64,000 nucleotides of DNA from Pontederia crassipes (Eukaryota; Streptophyta; Magnoliopsida; Commelinales; Pontederiaceae): the NCBI GenBank assembly GCA_030549335.1, contig CM060196.1, positions 12,229,501 to 12,293,500 on the forward strand. The letters run 5' to 3'. Positions 12,186 through 24,784 of this stretch are shown here, piece by piece. Below the pieces are notes generated by a model. That model was not told the origin of the DNA. It ran no database searches and worked only from the letters and a program-made list of their open reading frames with translations. Both the position numbers and the translations under genes were made by a program. How positions within the stretch are numbered: the first letter of the stretch is position 1; each line of letters begins with the position of its first letter.

Positions 12186-12940
12186 CCAATACTGATAAGT
12201 AGAATATGAAATTTCTATTCCTTACACCTAGTCAAACTAAGGTTCTGACACAATTGGAACCATTAAAAACATAGTTGTGTATAAAAGATATAAATATTAC
12301 AAAAGCTACATCTATGTGTATTAGGTTTTCAAATACAATCTAAGTATATGTCACCATTGGATTTTCTAAAACTTATATAAAGCAGAATAAATTATGAAAT
12401 TAAGTGTGTCTACTCCATTTCATTTCTGATTTCACCGAGCCTTAGAATCAAGTCAATTAGATATATGTATAGAAAGTTATATGTTTATCTTTAAGGTGCT
12501 ATCATTCTGTCCCACGAAATTGATATTCGATTTTGTACATTATGTATTAAATTCAACATGTCATAGAATTATCTGATAATTTAGGATAAGGAATAGGCAG
12601 ATGTTAATTTTTGGCTAGAGTTGGAATCATCAGAAAATCATACGCGTGGTGGAAGTTATAAATGTTTTACCAAACCCCACTCAATCTGCTAGAACGAAAC
12701 ATAGGACAGATTGTACTAGTACTTGATAAATTTATTGTGGTCAGTATGAAATGATATAAATTCTATGAATTATATATGGAAACCCTATGAAGTCTAATTT
12801 TAGAAAGAAATGGAATTATCATAATAGGAGTTGCGTACTAATTGATATAAAATATCTATGTTGGCATGGTTGTAATAGTAATATGGATTTATATTATTGT
12901 TATAGGGATAAATGAATGATAAAAAAAAGAAATAAGAAAA
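12186..12940. other. Intergenic, nothing recognised
   Basis: AT-rich, no ORF and no repeat identified. It separates TRIM copies lying in opposite orientations. Confidence 0.4.
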
Positions 12941-13249
12941 CCGTGTGGGCCGAGGTCCAGAGCAGATAATATCACACGTTGGTCATGAATGTTACATATG
13001 GTATTAGAGCCACTCTGTGTGGGATCTCTGTGCATGGTGGGGTGCGATCACTCAACGAGAATGTTGAGTCCCCTAAGGGGGGAAGGGTGCATGAGGCATG
13101 CCTTGGATTAGTCCCACACGCATAAATCATCGGAGAGATGTTGAATATATATGAGAACATGTCCTTCATAAGGTGTGACGCGTTTTGAGAAAATCGTGTG
13201 GGCCGAAGCCCACTGCGTACAATATCACACGCTAGTTAGGAATGTTACA
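12941..13249 (+). mobile_element. TRIM element, 5'-truncated
   Basis: Best-preserved internal layout of the family. A truncated left LTR ends at 12996 (TTACA). A primer-binding-site-like TGGTATTAGAGCC lies at 12999-13011 and a purine tract ends at 13087. A full 162-bp right LTR occupies 13088-13249, beginning TGCATGAGGC and ending GTTACA. The internal region is 91 bp. Confidence 0.8.
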
Positions 13250-14210
13250 TCACAGCCGTGATTCGGGTGATTTCTTCTTTGTCCGCGTGACTGGTGTGCT
13301 TTCAAGGGCCGTAACAACATGCTAACGTCCCGTGAACTCAGTTTATAATGCGTGATCATTCTATCATACTCGTGAACAATTTATGGCATCCCGTTAACGA
13401 TAAATCTTGAAGTTCCTTGAGCATGTAATGACCCATGAAGAGTAGCTCACGGCCCGTTAGTCGATGATTATTGATTCCAAACCTTTTGTGATGTCCGTGA
13501 AGACTTGTTACGGTTGGTAATGTGTTTGCCTCGGAAGAGCTGTAATACTTAATGTCCCGTTACTCCTTTCTCATGGACTGTAATAATCTTTCCATATCCG
13601 ACTCATTGTAGGAGCCGTGAGATTGTGTGATTTATGAAAATTTATTGTAGCAGTCGTGATAATGTTGTCACTGCCCGTAAGTTCTCTGCGAGTAAAATAA
13701 TGGACGCTCGATCCGTGAAACACAACGATTGGCGTGAGATTTGATCTTCACAGCTCGTGAGATCACATTTTCTTTGTTTGAGTGCTTCTGCCAGAGCCAT
13801 GAAGATGAGACTTTTGGAGCGTTAAATCATATTTCACGGCGCGTAAGGTAGCACTCACGATCTGTGAAATTCATTTTATTATGCAAGTTGGTTCTATGAA
13901 ATTCGTGAGCGTTGGATTGCGGGGTGTGGGACGAACCTTTAACGATTGTGAAAAATTTATAACGGCCCGTGAAGAAGGCTAATTGATATTTTTCAAAAGC
14001 TATTTGGACTTTGTTTAGCGTTATTCTTCTTTTCTTTCATTCCTCCGCCATTTTTATTCATAATTCCTGTAAAATCACACCAACTAGAAGTAAATGGCTA
14101 CTTCAAAGAATTAAAAAAAATAAATGTAAAAATATATGCATGCTATGAGCAAATTACACGAAATAAGCATAAATGCAAGTCTACCTATATGTTGTAAAAT
14201 GCATGCATTA
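13250..14210 (-). mobile_element. Fragment of Athila-like LTR (CCGTGA-array family)
   Basis: Read on the minus strand from 14210, it begins TAATGCATGC and stays similar to the starts of the LTRs at 30396 and 55490 (TGATGCATGC...). It then enters a long stretch rich in GGCCGTGA-like motifs and their complements. It ends abruptly at the TRIM copy, so the 3' part of the LTR is missing. Confidence 0.6.
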
Positions 14211-14217
14211 ACCAGGA

Positions 14218-14818
14218 ATTCTTCCAGGACAACTAGAGATCAATCCTAAGAAATAGATCCAAACCATTCATTTCAAAAGTGAAAAAGTAATTGGAGACAC
14301 TATGAAACTTGTTGCCGAACAACCAACTAGAAAAAGAAGAAAAGATATAAGAAGCTATAGTTGAATCAAATGATCAATTTCAAAAGGAACTAAAAAGAGA
14401 TAAGGTATTCAAAGAACCAGAACAATCTAGAGAAAGATTTGAAGCTGAAATGTTATTTCCACATAGGTTTCTTATGAACAAATAGTATCATCAATTCAGT
14501 AGAATTATGGAAATCTTAAAAAAACTTTATATTAATTTCCATTTGTAGAAGCAATTAAAGAAATGTCATCATATACTAAATTCCTTAAATACATTTTGTC
14601 CAAGAAAAGGAGTTTTACTGATAACGAAATCGTGGCTCTAACTGAGGAGGCTAGTGCAATAATTTAGAACAAGCTTCCACCCAAATTAAAAGATCTGATA
14701 GTTTTTCAATCCTTGTGAAATTGGGAATAGAAAAAATCAAAAGAGCCTTATGTGATTTGGGAGCTTCTGTTAGCCTAATTTCCTTGTCTTTATGCAAAAT
14801 ATTAGAGGTGGGAGGCAT
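14218..14818 (+). pseudogene. Gypsy (Athila-type) gag end and protease, part 1
   Basis: Translation across frameshifts gives the Gag tail (LPGQLEINPK), then FVEAIKEMSSYTKFLK, NKLPPKLKD and the retropepsin active-site segment (DLGASVSL). These fall in the order expected for Athila-lineage gypsy polyproteins. The reading breaks at 14818, where a second element is inserted, and resumes at 20118. Several stops and frameshifts make it non-functional. The 5' LTR and most of Gag are missing. Confidence 0.8.
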
Positions 14819-16151
14819 TGACAAATCTTTCGCAAGTATACGGAGTCAATGTCGTAGTATATAAAATATCATCCCACAGGGAAGAGTTCAAGTATTAGAA
14901 TTATATGATTCTAATTGATATCTAAACGGTCAGAAAGGGGTGAAATAATAATAAAATATAAATAAAAGTGAAATGCCGAAATGAGTGCAGAAAACGACGA
15001 GAAAGTACGAGAATTGATTATGAGAGATAAATGAGAATAAAAGTTCTCGAGTTTTGAATCCACCTAGGGTATTGATCATAAGGAATTTAGAGATAATGAA
15101 ATCATTAGTGTTCTACTTAATCTTCAAAAGTCATGCATCTCCTTTTTCAGGCAAACACAATTCTAATTAAAATAATAAACGCCTACTTTCATGATCATTT
15201 AAATTATTTTAATTGCATTATAAACCAAGATTCATAAGTAAAATAATTAACCTTATGTCTAAGAAATAATACATTTCATGTCATTCATTTGAACTAATCT
15301 TGATGAAATACTTTCGTAATCAAGAAGATCTTCGGTCGCTTAACTAGGTGGCCAATCTAATATAAGCATTTCGTCGAGCACGTGAAAGACAAAGAACACA
15401 TCAGATCCAATAAAAATATTCCATAAAGATCAACCCTAGGTTTCATCAAACCCGAGAAAAAGAAGTTTAGCCACGCATAGAGAAAGAAATCATCATTGAA
15501 ACATAAGAGTTCATAAAAAGATAATGAGATTAAGTCTAAGAAAGGTACAGAAGTGCAGAGAAAGAAAATGCGTTCGTCCCAGCCATCTTGATCTCCTAAA
15601 AAATAAGGTCTGCACCCCTATTTTCGTCTTCACAAATTCCTTTTATAGTCCCCCTAAATTAGGGTTACAAAAGGCCAAAAATACTCCAAAAATCAGCCCA
15701 ATATGGTTGAGGTCGATATGATATGGCCCGGTTAAATGCGCTATGGTCTGGTCATAATTTTCTCAAGACGATACGGTTCAAGTCGCTTTAATACGGGCGC
15801 CACACCTCCAATATGGGCAGGTCGTATTTTCCGATGCGAGTGTGATATGACCTGCATTTGCTTGATACAATATGTTCTCCTTCAATACGGTCGGACCATA
15901 ATTTTTGGTGCGAGTGTAATACGGTCTGGAGACGTCCAATACGGTTGACCCCGATGATAATACGGGCTGGCCGTATTGTCCTAATATTCTGGTGTTTTTA
16001 CGCCTTTTTGTCGAGATTCGAAAGTCCCTGAAACATGTAAAGAGATGGTGTAGACTCCGAAATCTTCAACATATATAATCAAATAAGCAGAAGTATAACT
16101 TTAATAAGTTGATAATTATAACACTATTAATGCATAAATACTCAATTATCA
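14819..16151 (-). repeat. 3' LTR of the nested element (1333 bp)
   Basis: On the minus strand this LTR starts TGATAATTGAG and ends TTTGTCA. Positions 15441-16151 are highly similar to 19407-20117. It contains many AATACGG/CCGTATT motifs, several decayed to AATATGG relative to the other LTR. The conserved gypsy-type region just before the 3' end (near 14820-14880) is intact here but missing from the other LTR. Confidence 0.85.
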
Positions 16152-17360
16152 ACTCCCCCAAATCTAAACTTTGCTTGTCCTCAAGCAAAAATTAGAAACT
16201 TAGGGTCAGTCCTGACCACATTATAGATGACATGGTATCTCCCTAGCCCTCAGACTTCTCTACCTGAACATTATTTACGCATTAAAGACTTGTTAAACTC
16301 TTGACTCGAAACCACTGAAGCATGTGCTCTATGGACGTCAAATAAGATCGTCCTGCAGACTGACCTTTCACATAACTACCTCTTAAGACCTTGCACCAAT
16401 CCCCAACTCATATTAACACTCAAAGTTGATCTACACATGTAGAGGACAATCACCTGTCCTGGGTTCAATTAACCCTCTTTTCATTTAGCCATATTTGTCA
16501 CTTCTTTTCTTTTGCAATTTGGGGAACTGAAATTAAAAAGAATACTTCCACTGAGCACGAGCCTCACTTTTCTTTCGAGAATACTTGACTTGGGTGCTAG
16601 TGGTGCCATAAGTAGCATACTCATGTTTTCCTCAAGTGAGGGGACAAAATGAGTAGTTATTTATAGAGAAGAGAAGTTGCCCACGATTTTTCTCACCCTT
16701 TTCTTTTTTTTTTCATTGGGCGAGGCACTTAGGACCTTTATTAAATAAAGAAAAAAACATTGAAGTACAATTATGAAGCATGTATTAACTACATAACTTA
16801 TTATATCTACAACGTAACAGATCAAAATTGAGCATCATATAAGTGGGTGCAAATGTAAGATCCCAGACGAAGTTATGTGCAAGGTCAGACTACATGTCAC
16901 TCGCTTTGGTTCCAAGTCAAAGTTATTTATGTTCTTCTTCAGGAATGTTCAAAATAAATCAATCATGCGGATTAGAGGATCATCATTGTCATGTATAATG
17001 TTTCCGAATTCATACTTGATGACATGCACTATTCTTTGGCGATATGAGAGAATGCATACAAATATATATATGATAAGATACATTAACTCATGCATATTCA
17101 GAACATGCCAACAACATGGATTAAAAGATGAGAGTTCATAAATGACAACTGATTTGATCCCACACATGCAAAAGTAAATACTTAACGACATGACTAAACT
17201 CACAACTGACCAGTAGACACTCATAATAGCACACAGACTCATGCTAACATTAACTAACCCCCTTTTCCTCCAAACATGAAATAAACATTGTCCTCAATGT
17301 TGGACACATTAAAACTATAAAGTTAGATGGGAAAAAAAGGTATCTCACAATTTCACTAAT
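16152..17360 (-). other. 3' non-coding part of the nested element
   Basis: Lies between the ORF1 remnant and the 3' LTR. Read on the minus strand it ends in a self-complementary CTTGAGGACAAGC stretch and the polypurine tract TTTGGGGGAGT directly before the LTR, a pattern shared with the outer gypsy element at 25207-25242. Small ORFs inside look incidental. Confidence 0.6.
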
Positions 17361-18590
17361 CTGGGGGTGCCGAAGTCGGCCAATCACCTCGCTCGATGTG
17401 CCATGTATTAATCATGTGTACCATATTATAGATTTTCTCTTGGCGTGATTCCATTCGGCCTAGTTGATCTTGGAGTTGTCTTTGGCCTAGGAGAAGTTGT
17501 TGCATATCGGCATGAGTGACGTACTGAGCTTCAGGATGAGTACCTGAGGACTGTCCTATTTCGAATGTGGCAGCGGGGATGTCTCACTGAGGATCTTCTG
17601 TATCGTAAGCAGTAGGGTGATCACGATGCCATTCTGCATAAGTAGGCCTCAACTGCTCAAGCCCAGCTGTTGGGAAAATCCAATTTGCTCGTCTGACAAT
17701 AGTGGTCTTTTCAACATCCGGTAGGGGGTGAGTGTACTCTTCATCCTTGAAGGTCAAATGATAGAGGTCATCCACACGCTTAATCATTTTCATGTTCACA
17801 CAAGTCTCCAAATTGATTCAAGAAGATCCTTGTGCTTCCTCAAGTTCATTCACACTAAATCCAAGTGACAAAATAATAGGAGTAATGAGACCACCCATCA
17901 CAATCTTACCAGTAGATGAATGCGCTTCCTTGAGTAATTGCTTGGCTACAAAGGCGCCTACATTGACATCCATCTTTTTTATCATCGCCCATAAGAAAAA
18001 CATCTCGCTATTGCGCACCACGCCATCACTATCTCCTCGGCCAAATACTGTTGATGCTAATACCCTGAGCAAATATCGAAAATTGGGTTTCGAAGTTTGG
18101 ATGCCTTGCATGATGATGAAGTGTCATAGTCATGATGTGTGAGACTATACCACACTGAACGCCTATCAAACTGAGTGCAGTATTTATGTAAACGTATTCC
18201 ATGCCGCGGCAATTGATAAATATCATTCAGCTCGTCCATAGTAAGTTTATATTTGGAGTTAAACAGTCGAAAAGAGAGTGTACCCAGATCACATTCAGCG
18301 AGTGGAATCTTGATGTCCAGCGAGCTAAAAAATTCTAGAGTTGGCATCACATAAGTTTTCCATTTGGTATACATGAAGTATTTCATTTCTAGTGCATTAA
18401 TCAAGCTATCCACATCATCTCGAAGACCTAATTCATTCATAGCCCTCTCGTCCAAATATCGAGTGTTCACCAATTCTCTTGTCTTCAATATAAAATAACG
18501 CTTCTCTTGTGTGTCGTCTCTGAAGATTATAACTTCTAGATTTGCAGGACGAGGGCGGCGACGATATCCACCACGAGTCTTTGGTGCCAT
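17361..18590 (-). pseudogene. Athila ORF1-like protein, frameshifted
   Basis: Starts at the ATG of MAPKTRGG (18590). The first part, with FFSSLDIKI and FRLFNSKYKLTMDELN, is typical of the Arabidopsis retrotransposon ORF-1 (Athila) family. A frameshift near 18110 moves to a second frame (RYLLRVLASTVFGRGD..., KIVMGGLITPI), again family-typical. In-frame stops follow at 17818-17820 and 17581-17583. The frame then continues through a Gln/Leu-rich coiled-coil-like tail to a stop near 17361. The function of this domain in the elements is not established. This copy cannot make a full product. Confidence 0.75.
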
Positions 18591-18614
18591 ATGAGCCAAA
18601 TTGTACAGAAGCAA

Positions 18615-19406
18615 TTAATCGAATGTGTCAAAAGATCTGAAACGGATCTGCACTTTGTAGTTTTCCTGTCCGCTGCACTACAATAATTCAACTCTAATGA
18701 AAATAGTTTGTAGGTGTCGATGTGCTTTGATCGAAGTCTTGTCAGAATCTGGTCGGAACTTGATTCAAATCTGATATCTGATATCTCTCTGTCCACAGCG
18801 CAGCAACGATCGTTGCAGCACAGCAGCCTTCGCTTGTTTTTCTGAACGGGGTCGCCGAAGGATAGTCGCACGGCGAGGAGTCGGACGGCGGCTTGGTTGC
18901 AGGACGATGACGCCCTAGAAAATAGATGTTAGTCGGATAGAAGAAGAAAAAAACTTCGCGCTTTATATTGCTTCTACGCATCAATACGGGTAGGCCCTCA
19001 AAATTGCAGGCGACACTCCGTCGATACGCCCCGAGGGCCGATAATACGGTCATATTGATCATAACGGGCCCCCAACTTTCGGCCCGTATTGATCAATACG
19101 GGAATGACGTAAAAATTATGGTCAGGTGCCCATTAATACGGGTCGATCGTATTTCCCAGTGCGCCTGCAATGTGGTTATTATCTTCTGAATACGGGCAAC
19201 CGTGAGTTAATACGGGCAGACCATATAAACTTGTGCGAGCCTGATACGACCCAGCGGCAGTTGATACGGTTGTGGGTTCATTTTTACGATCTAGCCGTAT
19301 TGAGGATGTTTTTCGCTGATTTTTCCTATCAACAACGTAAGAGGTTTATGTGGGATGCTAAATAATATTTTTGGGAAGAACCATTGTTATATAGGTTTTG
19401 TCTAGG
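18615..19406 (-). other. 5' leader region of the nested element, rich in TACGG motifs
   Basis: Lies between the truncated 5' LTR and ORF1. Positions 18980-19310 hold at least seven TACGG motifs plus reverse-complement CCGTATT-like motifs, the same degenerate motif as in the LTRs. The expected LTR 3' end and primer-binding site are absent, which implies a deletion or rearrangement. Confidence 0.5.
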
Positions 19407-20117
19407 TTTCATCAAACCCGAGAAAAAGAAGTTTAGCCACGCATAGAGAAAGAAATCATCGTTGAAACGTAAGAGTTCATAAAAAGAGAATGAGATTAAG
19501 TCTAAGAAAGGTACATAAGTGCAGAGAAAGAAAATGCGTTCGTTCCATCCATCTTGATCTCCTCAAAAATAAGGTCTGCACCCCTATTTTCGTATTCACA
19601 AATCCCTTTTATAGTTCCCCTAAATTAGGGTTACAAAAAGGCCCAAAATACTCCAAAAATCAGCCCAATACGATCGAGGTCGATATGATACGGTCCGGTT
19701 AAATGCGCTACGGTCTGGTCATAATTTTCTCAAGACGATACGGTTCAAGTCGCTTCAATATGGGCGCCACACCTCCAATACGGACAGGTCGTATTTTTCG
19801 ATGCGAGTGTGATACGACCTGCGTTTGCTTGATACAGTCTGTTCTCCTTCAATACGGTCGGACTGTAATTTCTGGTGCGAGTGTAATACGGTCTGGAGAC
19901 GTCCAATACGATTGACCATGATGATAATACGGGCTGGCCGTATTGTCCTCATATTCTGGTGTTTTTACACTTTTTTGTCGATATTCGAAAGTCCCTGAAA
20001 CATGTAAAGAGATGGTGTAGACTCCGAAATTTTTAACATATATAATCAAATAAGCAGAATATAACTTTAAAAAGTTGATAATTATAACACTATTAATGCA
20101 TAAATACTCAATTATCA
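19407..20117 (-). repeat. 5' LTR of the nested element, truncated
   Basis: Highly similar to 15441-16151 but lacks about 620 bp that would complete the LTR's 3' part. It starts TGATAATTGAG at 20117 on the minus strand. Its AATACGG motifs are better preserved than in the other LTR. Confidence 0.82.
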
Positions 20118-23100
20118 GGCATGAAGCTTACAAGCATGTCACTTCAACTTGCAGGCAGATCTGTTAAGTATCCACATGGTATTCTTGTAGATATTGCTAT
20201 CAAAGTGGGAAAGTTTTATATACCAACATATTTTGTGGTAGTATATATGGATGAAGATATTCATACTCCAATGATACTTGGAAGATCTTTTCTTCCAATT
20301 GAGTAGTCATTGATGTGAAAAATAGAAGATTAAGAAGACAATAGAATTTCATCTTGCCCAAGCTATGAACTGTCTTACCAATGGACTAGCAGATTTTTAG
20401 AAAAGAAAAGTTTATCAACTGAAAAAGTGGCCTCTATTGTTCACATGGAACATCATTTATAAATGTGTTTAACAACCGTGGAGAAAGAAATTCTATCAGA
20501 CTAAGAGACTGCTAAGTACAAAAATTATTTTGACAATTCAGAATAGCTCAGTCCAGAGGAAGAGAAAATTGATAATGAGCAAGTTCTTCAAGTTTTTGAA
20601 AAGTCAAGCAAAACCCAAAATGAAAAGGAAGTTCCAAAAATTGAGCCGAAGCCACTTTCACCCAAACTAAAATATGATTTTTTGTGAGATAACTCTACTT
20701 ATCCAATAATTATAAATGCTAACTTAGCTGAAGATCAAATTCAAAAGCTGCTGGACAAGTTGAGAGGAATATAGACAAGTCATTAATTATTCATTGGATG
20801 ACATCAAAGGAATTCATCCTTCAATGTGTATGCATAGAATTTTCATGGAGGATAATTACATACCAACTATAGACTGTCAAAGAAGACTCAACCCAGTGAT
20901 GAAAGAGGTAGTGAAGAAGGAAGTTCTGAAACTTTTGATGCTGGTATTATTTATTCAATTTTAGATAATGAATGGGTTAATTCAATTCAAGTAGTGCCAA
21001 AAAAAGGGTGGAATGACCATGGTCAAATTTTATGCAAATGAGTTAATTTCAATCAGAACAATAACTGAATAGAGAATGTGCATTGATTTTAGAAAGCTGA
21101 ATAAAGCTACAAGGAATGATCATTTCTCTTCCATTTATTGATCAGATGTTGGAGAGATTGTCACATCACTCCTATTTCTGCTATATAGATGGATTTTTCG
21201 AAATTCCTATAGATTCCCATACATTTAGCTAACGAGAAGAAAACTATATTTACATGTCCATATGGGACATTTGCCGAAGAAGAATGTCATTTGGGCTTTG
21301 TAATGCATTAGCCATCTTTCAAGGGTGCACGATGTCAATTTTTTCAAACTTCATTAAAGATATTATGAAGGTTTTTATGGATGACTTTTTTGTTTATGGC
21401 GCAACATTTGAAACATGCTTGGATAACCTTTAAGGTTTTGAAAATATGTCAAGAGACAAATCTAATTTTGAACTGAGAAAAGTGACATTTTATGATGCAA
21501 GAAGGTGTTGTTCTTGGACATGTGATTTCGAGTAGAGGCATTGAAGATGATAGAGCCAAAGTTGAAGTAATAAAGAAGTTGCCACCTATAATAAATGTGA
21601 AGGGGATTAGAAGTTTCCTAGGGCACACTAAATTTTATAAGAAGTTTATAAGACTTCTCACAAATAGCAAGACCATTCACAAACTATTGTCAAAGGGTGC
21701 AGAATTCTGTTTTGATGAAGAATGTCACAAAGCTTTCAACAACTTGAAGCAAGCTTTGATATCAGCACCTATTATGCAGCCACCTTATTCTTTTGAAGTG
21801 GTGTGTGATGTTCATGATCAAGTTGTGGGTGTAGTTCTTATCAAGAGAAAACAAGGAAAATTATATGCTATTTATTATGCAAGCAGAACTTTAGATGATA
21901 CTCAAATCAATTATATATGCAACAATTGAAAAAGAATTGCTAGCAGTTGTGTTTGCTATAGACAAGTTCAAATCTTATTTAGTTAGTAATAAAGTCATAA
22001 TGTTTACTGATCACTAAGTTGTAAGGCACTTGATTTGAAAGAAAGAAACAGAGTTAAGGATAAAAAAAATTTGAAAACCTGGTTGCCGATCACTTATCCA
22101 GATTACAAAATGAGCCTTCGAAAGATGTGAACTTGGAATTGCCCATCAATGATTCGTTCTCTGATGATTGTTTGCTATCAATTTTGTCGGCATATCCTTG
22201 TTATGCAGATTTAGTTAATTATTTGGCTTGTAAGGAGCTCCAAATAGACATCTCATTTCAGCAAAAGAAGATGTTTTTTTATGAAATAAAAAATATTATT
22301 AGGACAATCTTTTTTTGTTCAAGAAATGCACTGATGGATTATTTAGACGATGTGTCGTAAAATCAGAAATGAAGGACATATGATATGAATGACACTCTTT
22401 ACCTCTATGGAGGACATGGGGGATGCTACAAAACAACTTAAAAAATTGTACAATTCGGATTCTATTGGTCTACATTGTTTAAGGATGCTCACAATTTTGT
22501 GAAGTTTTGTGACCAATGTTAGTGACTAGGGAACCTCACTAGAAGGCAAAAAATGCCCCTTCAAAAAATTTTGAAAATGGAAATTTTTGATGTACAAGGA
22601 ATTGATTATATGGGGTCTTTCCTGAGTTCTTTTAGCAACAAATACATCTTGGTGTTGTTGACTATGTATCAAAATGGGTATAAGCCTTTTCAATTGTTGC
22701 TACAGATTCTGAATCAATCATGAAACTGTTCAAAAAGATCATATTTCCAAGATAGTGATTAGTGACGGAGGCACGCACTTCATAAAGAAAAAATTTTGAA
22801 AACCTTTTTTGAAAGTATGGAGTAAACCATAGAGTGGCTACACCATATCATCCTCAAACAAATGAGGTAGCAAACGTTACAAATAGGGAAATTGGAAAAA
22901 TTCTAGAGAAAATAGTGTAGACTATAAGAAAGGATTGGAGTTCTAAATTGGATGATGCATTGTAGGCATATAGAACTGTTTATAAAATCCTAAAACCATT
23001 TAAATTGATTTATAAAAAATCATGTCAGTTACCCGTGGAACTAGAACATAAAATAATTATGAATTCAAGCATGCCAGTAGAAAAGAGACTCTTACAGCAG

Positions 23101-23440
23101 GATGAATTGAAAGAATTGGGGCTTAATGCATATGAAAATGTCAGAAGTTATAAGGAGAGAACAAAAAGATGACATGACGATTTCAAAAATAGAATTTGAA
23201 GAGGGAGATCTAGTTCTATTATTCAATTTCAAATTCAAACTATTTCCTGGAAAATTAAAATGCAGACTAATCCATTCAAAGTTCACAAAGTTTATTCTCA
23301 TGGCTGTTGAAATACAAAACAACAAGTCCGAGATTTTCAAGGTGAATGGCCATAAGTTGAAAGCATATAATTCAAGCTTTGAAGATTTTAGGAAGGAAAT
23401 TATGAACCTACCCAATCATCAAAGAATTGAGCTATGAAAC
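20118..23440 (+). pseudogene. Gypsy (Athila-type) protease end, RT, RNase H and integrase
   Basis: Resumes the element broken at 14818. Protease end at 20123-20304 (SLQLAGRSVKYPHG..., PMILGRSF). Reverse transcriptase at about 20780-21480, including the segment after MSFGLCNA and the catalytic FMDDF near 21376-21390. Connection and RNase H at about 21480-22100 (SRGIEDDRAKVE, LGHTKFYKKFI, ASRTLDDTQINY). Integrase zinc-binding region near 22450-22525, core with SDGGTHF near 22762, and a C-terminal domain at 23170-23435 (GDLVLLFNFKFKLFPGKL, FKVNGHKLK). It is interrupted by many stops and frameshifts, so inactive. Confidence 0.85.
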
Positions 23441-24716
23441 TAATTGTAACAATGTCTAGCATAGGACATTAAACAAGGGCGCTTCTTGAGAGGCAAACCA
23501 AATCTATAATAAGTCATTTGTTTTTTGCTTTTGTACAGATCAAATATGAACTCTAATGCTAAAGGTCAACTCACATCACAATAGCCTAAAAGGAGTCAAC
23601 TATTTTACATGCAAAATTAAGGAAGTACTCTTAACTTATCTTTTGACTTATGTTTACTACATTCTAATCTTTTATCCATGCATGCAATCATCATCAAGGA
23701 CATAAGAGTGGATTTTTTGAATCAAACGTGTTCAATATAGTTAAGGAAATTATAGGTCAGGTTGTTTAGTTTCATTCTGAATATTTTTTGAAGTGAAGTG
23801 AATCCAACTATTTTAAATTGTTGTGTAAATTTCTGTTGCACATATGCTTAGATTGAAATTCGATCACTTCATGAACTATTATTTTTGGGAGCTACTACTT
23901 TCGCTGAATTATGAATTTTTCTAAATTTTTCACTTGTGTTCCCATCATAACTATTTTCAGCCATCGTTAATTGGGATTAAAGATACAAAATTACAAAATG
24001 AGCACATTGTCTGAAATTTTTGTGCTATTATTCAAGTATGACAATATTAAATTGATTGGGCCACAACACATTTAACTCCTGAAGATGTTGAATTGCAAAG
24101 AATAATGAAGATCTTACAACCAATATTGAGGAGTTGGAGAGATCCTGTCTGCTCTTGATTCTTGCCATTAAACAATCCTCGCTCTTCCAATTTTGGATGA
24201 GAACATTGAGGATAATGTTGATGATAAATTTGGGGGAGAAATTTTGGAATACTCTAAACTCCAACTTTATTTTTTTGTATATAAATTTGTTTCACAACTT
24301 TATTTTTGTATACATAATTTCTATTTTAAGTTGATTGCAGCCATGTCATTCATCTAACACAGTTTCATATGTATTATATTTCACCATATGTACAACCATG
24401 CATTATGTTTTTTTTTTCTTTTTTTTTTCATGAACTTTTCTTTTTATGAAAAGTAGAGAATTTCTTATGTAGTTACTAATGCACTCCATTCAAACTACTT
24501 TTGCTCTACTCAGCTATCATTCATAAGCATTAGGTGCAAATTGAGTTGAAATGGTTTGTTGCCGATAACATTGTCTGACACCTAGGGAATGGTTAGAACA
24601 AGATGATGTCTAGAATGAGATCAAAACTTTGGCGATTGTCTTATGTGACTATTTAGACTCAGAGGCATAAGTAGATACTTGGCTTTGAGAATCCTAATCA
24701 ATCAGTGAACACACAT

Positions 24717-24784
<68 letters not shown>

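Larger units (their letters stand above)
14819..20117 (-). mobile_element. Nested Athila-like LTR element inserted in the gypsy protease region
   Basis: A 5299-bp insertion starting TG and ending CA on the plus strand, flanked by a perfect 5-bp duplication GGCAT (14814-14818 and 20118-20122). Removing it reconnects the protease coding of the host gypsy element. On the minus strand, the 5' LTR begins at 20117 (TGATAATTGAG), an ORF1 pseudogene follows, a polypurine tract (TTTGGGGGAGT) ends at 16152, and the 3' LTR runs 16151-14819. No gag, reverse transcriptase or integrase remains inside, so it is a non-autonomous or internally deleted derivative. Confidence 0.88.

Noticed and set aside
17584..18142. 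Plus-strand ORF 17792-18142 as a separate gene
   Set aside because: Antisense to the Athila ORF1 remnant, whose minus-strand translation matches the family across several segments.
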